Below, piece by piece: positions 13,141-22,383 of a stretch of 64,000 nt of DNA (position 1 is the first letter of the stretch; each line of letters starts with the position of its first letter). Both the position numbers and the translations under genes were made by a program. The DNA comes from Alkaliphilus oremlandii OhILAs (GTDB lineage: Bacteria > Bacillota > Clostridia > Peptostreptococcales > Natronincolaceae): contig NC_009922.1 of NCBI RefSeq assembly GCF_000018325.1, forward strand, positions 1,922,001 through 1,986,000, written 5' to 3'. Under the pieces are notes generated by a model. That model did not search any database. It had not been told where the DNA came from and saw only the letters and a list, made by a program, of their open reading frames with translations.

Positions 13141-13743
13141 TTGCTAGCTCAAACACACAAAATTATTTCAGAGCATGTTCACAGTAATGTTAAAGAAATA
13201 CTTGGTGTAGATTTAAATAAATTCAATCTGATTTATGGAAGTATTAAACCGGATATTGCAATTAGTTTAGCTAAATTAGATCACTTCAAACCGCAGTCAT
13301 TCGATTTTGTTTGCAACAACATTAATGACTTATCCTCCTACAACTTTCAATTTAATAAGGAATTTATAAAACAACTCTCTACACGTATAGGCGTAGTCAC
13401 TCACTTTATATCCGACTTCTTTTGTGTCCCACATAATGATAGATTAACTTACCAGCATCATTTTATTGAGCACGTAAAATATGAGCATGACCTTCATAAG
13501 CTGTTTAAAAACTTCGATGAAAAAATTGATGTCACAAAAGATTATTTTAATTTAAATAACAATGATTCTAGCCCAATTAAAACTCTAATTGACGATATGC
13601 ATTTACAATATCAAAGAAGAGGCGAAAGTCTTTTAAACGACGTTCAAAGCTCTATTCGTATGTCATCCATTGTTGCTCTATTTATTATTTACAATTCTCT
13701 AAACAATAGCAACCGCTTTAATAAAATAATTCAAGTAGCATAA
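13141..13743 (+). CDS. Zinc-dependent phospholipase C-like protein
   Basis: A 200-residue protein with a TTG start after GAAAGGTGG. The spaced histidines and acids (THKII, YGSIKPD, THFISDFFCVPHND, HHFIEHVKYEHDL) match the helical zinc-dependent phospholipase C/S1-P1 nuclease fold, in which histidines and aspartates bind zinc. There is no signal peptide, unlike secreted clostridial phospholipases, so a cytoplasmic role is likely and the substrate is unknown. Confidence 0.75.
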   Translation: MLAQTHKIISEHVHSNVKEILGVDLNKFNLIYGSIKPDIAISLAKLDHFKPQSFDFVCNNINDLSSYNFQFNKEFIKQLSTRIGVVTHFISDFFCVPHNDRLTYQHHFIEHVKYEHDLHKLFKNFDEKIDVTKDYFNLNNNDSSPIKTLIDDMHLQYQRRGESLLNDVQSSIRMSSIVALFIIYNSLNNSNRFNKIIQVA

Positions 13744-13746
13744 TCC

Positions 13747-13774
13747 AAAAAAGAGTCCACGGGACTCTTTTTTT
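13747..13774 (+). terminator. Terminator after the phospholipase-like gene
   Basis: Arms AAAAAAGAGTCC and GGGACTCTTTTTTT give a compact hairpin with a T-run three bases after the stop codon. Confidence 0.9.
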
Positions 13775-13794
13775 ATGATTCAACCCAATTTATC

Positions 13795-14010
13795 CTCCTA
13801 TAAGGAGTGATCAACTGATGGTAAGTCAAACGCAAGGAGCACCAAATTTCTACCATCAAAGGAAGTGAACAAATTCAACTTGCGAGACTGCGACATAGAC
13901 CAAGTAAAGCGGTACACTTTTTCGAGGATAAATTAATCATAGTGCAATGGAGCGAGTACCAAAGTTTTTGAATTTATATGCAACTTTTTGTAGAAACTTG
14001 AAGGTTTTTT
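13795..14010 (+). ncRNA. Candidate structured, pseudoknotted RNA
   Basis: A gene-free stretch with many complementary segments. There is a CTCCT/AGGAG hairpin (13795-13807). GATGGTA (13817-13823) pairs with TACCATC (13851-13857). AGTC plus CGCAAG (13824-13836) pairs with CTTGCG plus GACT (13879-13889), crossing the previous helix as in a pseudoknot. TGAA/TTCA lies within (13866-13877), and GGTAC (13911-13915) pairs with GTACC (13956-13960). It ends with a weak hairpin (13982-14006) and six T. This looks like an independent small RNA. The raiA RNA family common in Clostridia is one candidate, but I cannot confirm it. Confidence 0.5.
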
Positions 14011-14083
14011 ATTATTATTGTAGAATAAGTTAAAAGTCATACATCTATTTACTATTTCTACAAGTCGGAAAGGAGAATATATT

Positions 14084-14278
14084 ATGGAGGAATTTTCCAA
14101 AATATCATTTCAAGAAATATCTAAACGAGATATGTTAATCATTATTAAGGCCCTAGAATACACCGGAGAAAATACAAAAATTCCTTCTTTTATTGAGTTA
14201 AAAGATAATATCGTAACACAGTTGAGTAAACTAGCAAATTCTACTGAGGAAGAGTTTCTTGAGTATTTACAAAAATAA
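14084..14278 (+). CDS. Small acidic protein of unknown function
   Basis: 64 residues, soluble and helical, with a strong ribosome binding site (GGAAAGGAG) and a terminator after it, so it is probably real. The composition (EEFSKISFQEIS and EEEFLEYLQK at the ends) gives no family. It follows the candidate RNA. Confidence 0.6.
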   Translation: MEEFSKISFQEISKRDMLIIIKALEYTGENTKIPSFIELKDNIVTQLSKLANSTEEEFLEYLQK

Positions 14279-14355
14279 TTTTTTCGCTTAGACTCACAAA
14301 CTTTAGCTCGTACTCAATTCTAGATAGACTTTATAATTTCAAGTGCTCAAAGTAA

Positions 14356-14382
14356 AAGACAGCAGAGGCTGTCTTATTTTTT
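14356..14382. terminator. Bidirectional terminator
   Basis: AAGACAGC/GCTGTCTT around an AGAG loop, with a T-run to the right. It serves the small plus-strand gene, and its right arm overlaps the stop codon of the minus-strand gene. Confidence 0.85.
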
Positions 14383-15513
14383 GTTCTTTATAAACTTATA
14401 GAGACCACTTTTGCTTCCAACAATGAGCTCTACATAGTGATTGTTCTGGGTTTTTTTATGAATTCTAATATGATTTAATAGGGGATGCTTTGCCGCCTCT
14501 CCTTTATTTAATGAAAATATATCTATATTTTCATTTTCTTTTATAAAAGGGATCTTTTCAACCTCATACTCCCTTAACTTCACTAGATATTCTCCCATAC
14601 TCTTAATGAAGCTATAATCCTTTATGGATTCCACATCTAGATCCTGCTTTTTATCGGTTAAAGCCAAGAGCCCATAGGCTACTGCATATACTTCTTTTCC
14701 CTTAAGTTCCAAAGATGAACCTTCATTTTCTGTTTTGTCCCATAGCTGAAAGAAACAGAGTAAGGAGGACAGGAATACGGTTTTGCCGTCGGCGTTGGTA
14801 GGAACCATGGTCAAGCTTTTCACTCGATCTAAGTCCATCAAATAATTTATTTTTTCCTGTTCGAATTTAATTCTATAGCTACTTGGTAACGCTCCATTCA
14901 TATTTTTCTCTAGCTCTGCCAGCTGCAATTGCATTAAATAGTTTTTGAGTTCATCCAATAGCTGATTTTTATCAAATACCTTATGATTTAATAAAAAGTT
15001 CGTTGTCCTCAGAAGTAGTAGGCCTGATAAAATAACTTGGGGGTGCCTGTTGATATAAACCACATTCTTATAGACTTCTTCTTGGGCTGCATTAAAGTTC
15101 TTATTCACTAAGGCTATGGGAATAATCCTCGCCAGACCCTCACCGAACTTATCATTCCAATAAAATTCGTCGGTATAATAAGATTTACCCAATTCAAGTT
15201 TGGCCATATAATTTGAAGGCGTACCGCATCTATAGTAGCTCCATAATTTAATTTCTTCAAATATTCTTTTATAGTCTATGGTTACTTTGTTTTTTTCACC
15301 ATGGTCTAAGAGGCATTTACAATTAATAATCGTTAATTGAGTGATATAACTCCATTGTCCTCTTTCTGCTTCAATCTTTATTTCATTGTTATAGGAATAG
15401 TAAAAAGGTTCCAGAGCATTGGTACTCTGTTGTAAGTTTTCATGGAGAAAGCCTATGGAATCTCCATATGCGATATAGGTAAGTACATTGCTAATTCTAT
15501 TGTTTATATTCAA
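14374..15513 (-). CDS. Degenerate ADP-ribosylglycohydrolase-like protein
   Basis: I choose the TTG start at 15513 because AGGAGGG lies six bases before it; the frame is open further upstream, but without such a site. The 379-residue product keeps the frame of the ADP-ribosylglycohydrolase family: AYGDSIGF near the N-terminus, GQWSYITQLTI where active members have a G-x-W-T-D-D-T metal-binding motif, and FGEGLARIIPIAL where they have G-N-G-x-x-M-R-x-x-P. The aspartates that bind magnesium are missing, so hydrolysis of ADP-ribose is doubtful and it may bind a ligand only. Confidence 0.65.
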   Translation of the reverse strand: MNINNRISNVLTYIAYGDSIGFLHENLQQSTNALEPFYYSYNNEIKIEAERGQWSYITQLTIINCKCLLDHGEKNKVTIDYKRIFEEIKLWSYYRCGTPSNYMAKLELGKSYYTDEFYWNDKFGEGLARIIPIALVNKNFNAAQEEVYKNVVYINRHPQVILSGLLLLRTTNFLLNHKVFDKNQLLDELKNYLMQLQLAELEKNMNGALPSSYRIKFEQEKINYLMDLDRVKSLTMVPTNADGKTVFLSSLLCFFQLWDKTENEGSSLELKGKEVYAVAYGLLALTDKKQDLDVESIKDYSFIKSMGEYLVKLREYEVEKIPFIKENENIDIFSLNKGEAAKHPLLNHIRIHKKTQNNHYVELIVGSKSGLYKFIKNKK

Positions 15514-15585
15514 CTGATTCCCTCCTAGTAAAACCCTTATCACCATATTATCTAATTTCAATACCATATACAAGATTCTTCACAA

Positions 15586-15618
15586 GAAAAACAGCCAACT
15601 CTATTTTTAAGTTGACTG
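15586..15618 (-). terminator. Terminator of the mutS2-DUF523 operon
   Basis: CAGxCAACT/AGTTGxCTG stem with five T on the minus strand, just after the DUF523 stop codon. Confidence 0.75.
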
Positions 15619-15626
15619 TCTCCTCC

Positions 15627-16082
15627 CTATATCTTTTCTGAAAATTCTTCATCACTGTATACTTCTATACCATTTTCTTTCAATAGAGCCGTTGTTACAC
15701 CGTCGCCATCGATTATGATATCGGAAAAACTACCATCGTAAATTTTTCCTGCGCCACAGGAAGGACTTTTTGCTTTTAAAATCGCCTTAGTTATCCCTAA
15801 GCTCTTTGCAATTTTCAAGGTTTCATTGGCACCCTTAATGAATTCCTCCGTCACATCAACACCATCGGATCTTACTACTTTAGCTCGTCCATGCAGTACA
15901 TCTTTTCCATCGCCACCCTGTATTTCTGCAGGAAGCCGAGGCGTAGTCAGCCCTCCCAATTGCTCTGGGCAAATGGGAGCCAGATTTTCCCCATTGAAAT
16001 GTGTAAGGATTTCTTCTCTTAAATTGTGTTTGCCATTATACTTACAATTCACTCCAATTAAACATCCACTAATTAAGACCAT
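15627..16082 (-). CDS. DUF523 family protein
   Basis: About 151 residues from the ATG at 16082, which is placed eight bases after AGG; a GTG three codons earlier is possible. Conserved cysteine blocks typical of DUF523 (YbbK type) are present: CLIGVNCKYNG, CPEQLGGLTTPR and KSPSCGAGKIYDG. The family is thought to bind a metal or cluster, and no reaction is firmly established. It follows mutS2 by 26 bp in the same transcript. Confidence 0.85.
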   Translation of the reverse strand: MVLISGCLIGVNCKYNGKHNLREEILTHFNGENLAPICPEQLGGLTTPRLPAEIQGGDGKDVLHGRAKVVRSDGVDVTEEFIKGANETLKIAKSLGITKAILKAKSPSCGAGKIYDGSFSDIIIDGDGVTTALLKENGIEVYSDEEFSEKI

Positions 16083-16108
16083 GAACTTCACCTGCCCTGT
16101 TCCTAAAT

Positions 16109-18481
16109 TTATTTAAGGTGCACAATCGTTACGCCCATGCCGCCTTCGCCATACTCACCTTCTCTAAAGCTTTTAGTATGCTTATGCTTCTTTAACATTT
16201 GCTTTAGTCCCGCACTTAAAACTCCAGTTCCTACACCATGAATAATCGTAACATGAGTTAGACCTGCAATATAGGCATCATCTAAGTATTTATCTACATT
16301 CAACATAGCTTCTTCTAGATTCTGACCTCTTACATCGATTTCCATCTTTATATTTTCAGCTTTGGATTTTACGATCTTTCCGACCCCTGTTTTCTTTGTG
16401 TCCTTTTCTTCCTTGATTCTTTCTAAATTCGAAACATGCATATTTACCTTCATGATGCCTACCTGAAGCTGAACCTCTCCATTTGCATCCTCTGGCAAAA
16501 TCACATAGCCAATTTGATTGAGCGATAGTATATTCACCGACTCGCCGATCTTCAAGTTTTTAGGTGGCTTTTTATTGGTCTTTAATACTAATTTTTCTCC
16601 CATATTTTCGGCTAATTTACCCATTTGATCAGAAAGATTCTTTCTAGCCTCTTCTATTTTTTTGTTCATCTCTTTTTCTTCAAGCTCTGCACGCAATGTT
16701 TTTAAATTTTCCACGATCTCATCTGCATCCAATTTTGCTTGTTTCACAATCTTATAGGCTTCTCTTTTGGCATCGCTGATTAGCTTTTCTTTTTGAGTCT
16801 GAAGTTGTTGCTTTTTCTCATAATACTCTTCTCTTAATTTTTGAGTTTCCATTCGAAGTCTTGCTGCTTCATCCTTCTCTTTTTCAGCAGTACTTCTATT
16901 TTTCTCAATGTTTTGTAATAAGTCCTCAAATTGAATATCTTCTCTAGTTAACAGTTCTTTTGATCGTTGGATTAAAAAATCGGATAACCCTAGTTTTCTG
17001 GATATTTCAAATGCATTGGATTTACCTGGAACACCGATCAACAGTTTGTAGGTTGGGCTTAAAGTATTTACATCAAATTCAACAGAGGCATTCTCTACAC
17101 CTTCCGTCGATAAGGCATACTGCTTTAATTCACTATAGTGGGTCGTGGCCACTGTAACAGTTCCCATCTCTCGTAAACTATTTAAAATGGCCATTGCAAG
17201 AGCCGCTCCCTCTGTAGGGTCAGTACCTGCACCTAATTCGTCAAATAAGACGAGGGATTGTTCTGTTACATTGTCCATGATATTTACGATGTTTGTCATA
17301 TGAGATGAAAATGTACTTAAGCTTTGCTCAATACTTTGCTCGTCGCCGATATCCGCAAATACTTGATCGAATATCGCCAGCTTTGTACCATAGTCCGCTG
17401 GAACGTGTAATCCACTTTGTGCCATCAGGGTTAATAATCCTAAGGTTTTTAGTGTAACTGTTTTTCCGCCCGTATTGGGTCCTGTAATCACAAGGGTATG
17501 AAAGTCTTCTCCTAGCCACATGGTATTTGGAACGACCTTATTCGATGGCAATAAGGGATGTCGTCCATTCTTTATGGATATTTTTTTATTAGTATTCAGA
17601 ACGGGCTCAACGGCTCTCATTTCAACGGAAAGCTTGCCCTTGGCAAATATGAAGTCCAATTCCTTTAAGATAATTTGATTGGACTTAATATCGTCGGATC
17701 TTTCTGCAATCATTGCTGCAATTTCCATCAATATTCTTTCGATCTCAACCTGCTCTTTCAGTCTGAGCTCTTTCAGTTGATTATTTAACTCTACAACCGC
17801 CATTGGCTCCACAAAAATAGTAGCACCGCTGGAGGATTGATCATGGATTAATCCCGGTATATTCCCCCTGTGTTCTTGTTTCACAGGAACTACATACCGA
17901 TCCTGCCTCATTGTAATAATTGGATCCTGTAGATACTTCTGGTTTGAAGCGGATGTAATGATACTATTGAGCTTATTTCTGATGGCATCATTTTTAGATG
18001 AAATTTGCCTACGGATATTTCTTAACTCTGGACTGGCATTGTCTGACAGTTCTGTTTCACTTATAATACACAGTTCTATTTTATCCTCGATATGCTTTAA
18101 AGAGGAAATGTTATTTCCTAGTTCTTGAATGATTGGATAAGTACTTTCCTTTTTATCATCCTTTAGAAAAGTTTTCATTCGCCTAGCTGCTGCCAATGTT
18201 TCTTTCAGCTGTAGGAGCTGGCCTGGATCTAAATAAGATCCGATTTCCGTCCTTCGAAGGTATTGAGAAACATCATGAATTCCTCCCAAAGGAATATTTC
18301 CTCTATGGATTAAGATACTTTGCGCTTCACTGGTTTCTTTCTGCCAAGTTGTAATTTGTTCAAAATTTGAAATAGGTTTCAGTTCTTTTAGTTTTTCTCT
18401 TCCTAAAGAAGAAGTACATTTATCTTCCAGCATATGGATTATTTTATTATATTCTAAAACCCTTAAGCTTCTTTCATTCAT
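16109..18481 (-). CDS. mutS2: MutS2 endonuclease/ribosome rescue ATPase
   Basis: About 790 residues. Domains in order: a helical core and clamp region, the MutS-type ATPase with Walker A GPNTGGKT (about 335-342) and Walker B LFDELGAGTDPTEG, a long coiled coil (about 515-640), a KOW-like linker, and a C-terminal Smr nuclease domain with DVRGQNLEEA and HGVGTGVLSAGL. MutS2 lacks the mismatch-recognition domain of MutS; in Firmicutes it suppresses recombination and also splits collided ribosomes. Start at ATG 18481, eight bases after GGGG; an in-frame GTG lies at 18490. Confidence 0.95.
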   Translation of the reverse strand: MNERSLRVLEYNKIIHMLEDKCTSSLGREKLKELKPISNFEQITTWQKETSEAQSILIHRGNIPLGGIHDVSQYLRRTEIGSYLDPGQLLQLKETLAAARRMKTFLKDDKKESTYPIIQELGNNISSLKHIEDKIELCIISETELSDNASPELRNIRRQISSKNDAIRNKLNSIITSASNQKYLQDPIITMRQDRYVVPVKQEHRGNIPGLIHDQSSSGATIFVEPMAVVELNNQLKELRLKEQVEIERILMEIAAMIAERSDDIKSNQIILKELDFIFAKGKLSVEMRAVEPVLNTNKKISIKNGRHPLLPSNKVVPNTMWLGEDFHTLVITGPNTGGKTVTLKTLGLLTLMAQSGLHVPADYGTKLAIFDQVFADIGDEQSIEQSLSTFSSHMTNIVNIMDNVTEQSLVLFDELGAGTDPTEGAALAMAILNSLREMGTVTVATTHYSELKQYALSTEGVENASVEFDVNTLSPTYKLLIGVPGKSNAFEISRKLGLSDFLIQRSKELLTREDIQFEDLLQNIEKNRSTAEKEKDEAARLRMETQKLREEYYEKKQQLQTQKEKLISDAKREAYKIVKQAKLDADEIVENLKTLRAELEEKEMNKKIEEARKNLSDQMGKLAENMGEKLVLKTNKKPPKNLKIGESVNILSLNQIGYVILPEDANGEVQLQVGIMKVNMHVSNLERIKEEKDTKKTGVGKIVKSKAENIKMEIDVRGQNLEEAMLNVDKYLDDAYIAGLTHVTIIHGVGTGVLSAGLKQMLKKHKHTKSFREGEYGEGGMGVTIVHLK

Positions 18482-18642
18482 TGAGTTCACCCCACTGCTC
18501 TAATAGTCTATATGTTTTTTACTGTAGATTTTCCTTGAGCTATTCTTATTCCCTCATTTTATCATATTATATTACTAGGTTCTAAGCAACTATTACCTTA
18601 ATAATCTCTCTATTATTTCCTATTTTTCTGTTTATATATGCA

Positions 18643-18669
18643 AAAAGTGCCCAATTCAATGGCACTTTT
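18643..18669 (-). terminator. Terminator of typA
   Basis: AAAAGTGCC/GGCACTTTT stem with a T-run on the minus strand, 11 bases after the typA stop codon. Confidence 0.85.
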
Positions 18670-18679
18670 CGCTGAATGA

Positions 18680-20488
18680 TTAATCTCTTTTTTGAGCTTT
18701 CTGTCTTGCATTTTTATCTAAGATCTTCTTACGAAGTCGGATGCTTTTTGGTGTAATTTCTACCAGTTCGTCATCTGCTATAAATTCTAAGGATTGCTCT
18801 AAGGAAAAAACAATTGGCGGTACCAGTCTTAAAGCATCTTCTGAGCCGGATGCACGCATGTTGGTTAACTGTTTCTTCTTACATACATTTACCGCAATAT
18901 CTTCTAGTCTTGAGCTTTCGCCTACAATCATTCCCTCATATACTTCAGTACCAGGACCTATAAACATTTTTCCTCTCTCTTGAGCTCCGCTAATACCGTA
19001 GCCTGCAGCAGTACCACTTTCAAAAGCAATTAAGGAACCTCTATTTCTAGCACGAATTTCTCCTTTGTATTTATCATAACCATCGAATAAATGGTGGAAT
19101 ATACCGTATCCCTTGGTGTCGGTTAAAAACTCTGAGCGATATCCAATCAATCCTCTTGCTGGAATTCTAAATTGAAGCTTCATAATTCCAGTTCCCGTTG
19201 GCTCCATATTTAACATTTCACCTTTTCGGATACTTACTTTCTCTATAACCGCACTAGAAGATTCTTCTGGAACCTCAATATATAGGATTTCAATCGGCTC
19301 CATTAGTCCTTCCTCTGTTTTTTTCATGATCACCTCTGGTCTTGAAACAGCAAATTCATATCCTTCTCTTCTCATGGTTTCAATTAAAATTGAGATATGA
19401 AGTTCTCCTCTACCAAGGATCTTAAAGCAATCTGAAGATATCTCCTCCATTTTCATAGCAACGTTGGATAGCAGCTCTTTTTCAAGTCGATCTTTTAAAT
19501 GTCTGCTCGTTACAAAATCTCCTTCTCTACCTGCAAAAGGACTGTCATTTACCATGAAGTTCATGGAGATTGTTGGATCGTCTATTTTAACAGACTTTAG
19601 TGGATCTACTTTATCTATGGAGCATAGAGTCTCTCCGATATTGATATCACTAATACCAGATATAGCGATAATTTCACCAACAGTTGCAGATTCACATTCA
19701 ACACGATTCAAGCCTTCATAGGTATATAAGTTACTGATTTTCACATTGATATGCTTTTCTTCTCTAACTAAAACTGCACCTTGCCCTCTATGAATCGTTC
19801 CTCTCGTTATCTTCCCAACACCAATTCTACCGATGTATTTATCGTAGTCTACAGATGTGATCAATAATTGAAGACCATCGTTTTCATCACCTTCTGGTGA
19901 AGGAATATTCTCTATTATGCTGTCGAATAATGGATCCATATTACTAGATTCCTCATCAATATTTAATTTTGCAAAACCACTCTTTCCAGAAGCATATACT
20001 ACCGGGAACTCCAATTGTTCATCATCTGCTTCCAGCTCTATAAATAAATCTAAAACTTCATCGATCACTTCTTCAATTCTTGCTTCCGGTTTGTCTATTT
20101 TATTAATAACAACGATTGGTCTTAAACCAGTTTGCAATGCTTTTTGAAGTACGAATCTAGTTTGTGGCATCGGTCCTTCTGCTGAATCTACAAGCAGGAG
20201 CACACCGTCTACCATGTTCATAATACGCTCTACTTCTCCGCCAAAGTCCGCATGGCCTGGTGTGTCTATAATGTTAATTTTAACATCTTTATAGTGAATC
20301 GCAGTATTTTTAGAAAGAATCGTAATACCACGTTCTCTTTCTAAAGAGTTGGAGTCCATAACTCTCTCTTCGATCACTTCGTTGTTACGGAATGTTCCAC
20401 TCTGCTTTAGCATTTGATCTACTAAAGTAGTTTTTCCATGGTCAACGTGCGCAATAATTGCAACATTTCTAATATCATTTCTTTTCAT
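18680..20488 (-). CDS. typA: GTPase TypA/BipA
   Basis: A 602-residue translational GTPase of full family length. G-domain motifs are AHVDHGKTTLV (G1), DTPGHADFGGEVERI (G3) and NKIDKP (G4). Elongation-factor-like domains II, III and V follow, and a C-terminal basic domain unique to BipA ends in a lysine-arginine-rich tail. It binds the 70S ribosome and helps 50S assembly and stress or low-temperature growth. It is monocistronic. Confidence 0.96.
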   Translation of the reverse strand: MKRNDIRNVAIIAHVDHGKTTLVDQMLKQSGTFRNNEVIEERVMDSNSLERERGITILSKNTAIHYKDVKINIIDTPGHADFGGEVERIMNMVDGVLLLVDSAEGPMPQTRFVLQKALQTGLRPIVVINKIDKPEARIEEVIDEVLDLFIELEADDEQLEFPVVYASGKSGFAKLNIDEESSNMDPLFDSIIENIPSPEGDENDGLQLLITSVDYDKYIGRIGVGKITRGTIHRGQGAVLVREEKHINVKISNLYTYEGLNRVECESATVGEIIAISGISDINIGETLCSIDKVDPLKSVKIDDPTISMNFMVNDSPFAGREGDFVTSRHLKDRLEKELLSNVAMKMEEISSDCFKILGRGELHISILIETMRREGYEFAVSRPEVIMKKTEEGLMEPIEILYIEVPEESSSAVIEKVSIRKGEMLNMEPTGTGIMKLQFRIPARGLIGYRSEFLTDTKGYGIFHHLFDGYDKYKGEIRARNRGSLIAFESGTAAGYGISGAQERGKMFIGPGTEVYEGMIVGESSRLEDIAVNVCKKKQLTNMRASGSEDALRLVPPIVFSLEQSLEFIADDELVEITPKSIRLRKKILDKNARQKAQKRD

Positions 20489-20703
20489 TCTACTTCAACT
20501 TCTTCCTATATAAATGTAGTAGGTATATTCAAAAATTCTTAATTTTTCTCGTCTAAAAAAATACCCATAAAAAGGATTTTATCATATCTAGTGCGATACT
20601 TCAATCATCTTATTTGTATTTTTAGCATATTTCCATAATTTTATATTGTTAAATATTGTATTCCATTAAAATATGTTGAATTCTGAAATATCCTTAGAAA
20701 CAA

Positions 20704-20747
20704 AATATCCCACAATAGAACGGTACTCCATTGTTAGGATATTTCAA
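20704..20747 (-). terminator. Hairpin after the FAD dehydrogenase gene
   Basis: AAATATCC/GGATATTT and ACAAT/ATTGT stems around a 13-nt loop, with only a short T-rich tail on the minus strand. It is probably the terminator of the 20763-22355 gene. Confidence 0.6.
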
Positions 20748-20762
20748 ATCGTGATGTAATCT

Positions 20763-22355
20763 TTAATTTGAAGAATATTTTGCAGCAATGGCTTCTGCTA
20801 CCCTTATACCGTCAACTGCGGCGGAAACAATGCCTCCAGCATAGCCAGCACCTTCTCCACATGGATAAATTCCTTTAATATTGCTCTCTAGCTCTTTGTC
20901 TCGAACAATTCGAATTGGAGAGGAACTTCTAGTTTCAACACCGGTCATTACGGCATCTTCCATGGCAAAATTCTTTAATTTTTTATTCAAGCCTACCAAA
21001 GCTTCTTTAAAAGATTCCACGGCATACTCCGGTAGGCAGTTTCTTAAATCCGTAAGCTTTACACCGGGTTCGTAGGATGGCTTCACCTTCCCTAAAGTCG
21101 TAGAAGGCTGATCCTTCAGAAAATCTCCCACCAATTGCGCAGGTGCAGAGTAATTGCTTCCACCTTCTTTAAATGCTTTCTGCTCTAATTCTCTCTGTAA
21201 GTACATGCCAGCCAACGGGTGATCACTTCCGAAATCTTCGGGTCCTATTCCTACCAACAATGCGCTATTTGCATTTTCCTTATCTCTGGCATGTTCACTC
21301 ATTCCATTGGTAACAACGCCGCCTTCTTCAGATGCAGAGGCCACAACAGTTCCACCAGGACACATGCAGAAGGTATAGACAGACCGTTGGTTTTTGCAGT
21401 GGTGTACCAGTTTATAATCTGCAGCGCCTAAACGAGGATGGTCTGCAAATGTGCCATATTGACTCTCATTGATGATGCGCTGTGGATGTTCGATGCGGAC
21501 CCCTATGGAAAAAGGTTTTTGTTTGAGTTCTAACCCACCCTCATAAATGGACTCAAAAGTATCTCTTGCACTATGACCCACTGCGATTACAGCAGTATCT
21601 GTGTCGATGATATCCCCACCATTCACCTGAACCCCTTTAATTCTATCGCCCTCTACAATAAAATCTGTTACTTTATGCTGGAAAAGTACTTTGCCACCCA
21701 GCGCTATTATTTTTTCTCGAATATTTTTAACCACATGCTGTAAAATATCAGTTCCTACGTGAGGTTTACTGGAATAAAGAATATCCCTTGGCGCACCTGC
21801 TTCTATCAATTCCTCCAATACTTTTCTGCATCTTGGGTCTTTAATTTGGGTCGTCAATTTTCCATCAGAAAATGTTCCCGCGCCACCTTCTCCGAATTGA
21901 ACATTAGAATCTTTAACAAGTTCCCCAGTGGACCAGAAATGGGCAACATCTTTTGCTCTCTCCTCTACGTCTTTACCTCTCTCTAGAATAATCGGATTAT
22001 ATCCCATTTCCGCCAATATTAAGCCTGCAAATAATCCAGCCGGTCCAAGTCCAATGACCACAGGTGGTTTGTCTAGCTTTTGATCTCCTTTAAGAACATA
22101 TTGATACGCCATATCAGGCGTTACAGTAACATCCTTGGATTTACAATTTTTAATGAACGTCTCTTCATCTTTCACCTGAACATCCACTGTATAGACGAGA
22201 TAAATTTCTTCTTTTTTCCTTGCATCGATGGATTCTTTATAAATACGATATTCGATTAAATCGGACTTCTGAATCCCTAATTTCTTCAATAAAGCTTTTT
22301 TAAAAGCTTCTTCATCTTGATTGATTGTGACTTTAACTCCTGTTACACGCAGCAT
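20763..22355 (-). CDS. FAD-dependent dehydrogenase (COG2509 type)
   Basis: 530 residues. About 80 N-terminal residues form a small alpha/beta domain. Then comes a dinucleotide-binding fold VIGLGPAGLFAGLILAEMG (about 100-118), the FGEGGAGTFSDGKL block typical of this family, and a C-terminal FAD-binding segment PCGEGAGYAGGIVSAAVDG. The reaction and substrate are not known. The next gene, 29 bp downstream, codes another flavoprotein, so flavin chemistry may be shared, although that gene has its own ribosome binding site. Confidence 0.82.
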   Translation of the reverse strand: MLRVTGVKVTINQDEEAFKKALLKKLGIQKSDLIEYRIYKESIDARKKEEIYLVYTVDVQVKDEETFIKNCKSKDVTVTPDMAYQYVLKGDQKLDKPPVVIGLGPAGLFAGLILAEMGYNPIILERGKDVEERAKDVAHFWSTGELVKDSNVQFGEGGAGTFSDGKLTTQIKDPRCRKVLEELIEAGAPRDILYSSKPHVGTDILQHVVKNIREKIIALGGKVLFQHKVTDFIVEGDRIKGVQVNGGDIIDTDTAVIAVGHSARDTFESIYEGGLELKQKPFSIGVRIEHPQRIINESQYGTFADHPRLGAADYKLVHHCKNQRSVYTFCMCPGGTVVASASEEGGVVTNGMSEHARDKENANSALLVGIGPEDFGSDHPLAGMYLQRELEQKAFKEGGSNYSAPAQLVGDFLKDQPSTTLGKVKPSYEPGVKLTDLRNCLPEYAVESFKEALVGLNKKLKNFAMEDAVMTGVETRSSSPIRIVRDKELESNIKGIYPCGEGAGYAGGIVSAAVDGIRVAEAIAAKYSSN

Positions 22356-22383
22356 TTTCTTCTTCCTTCCTCGATCCCATAGC

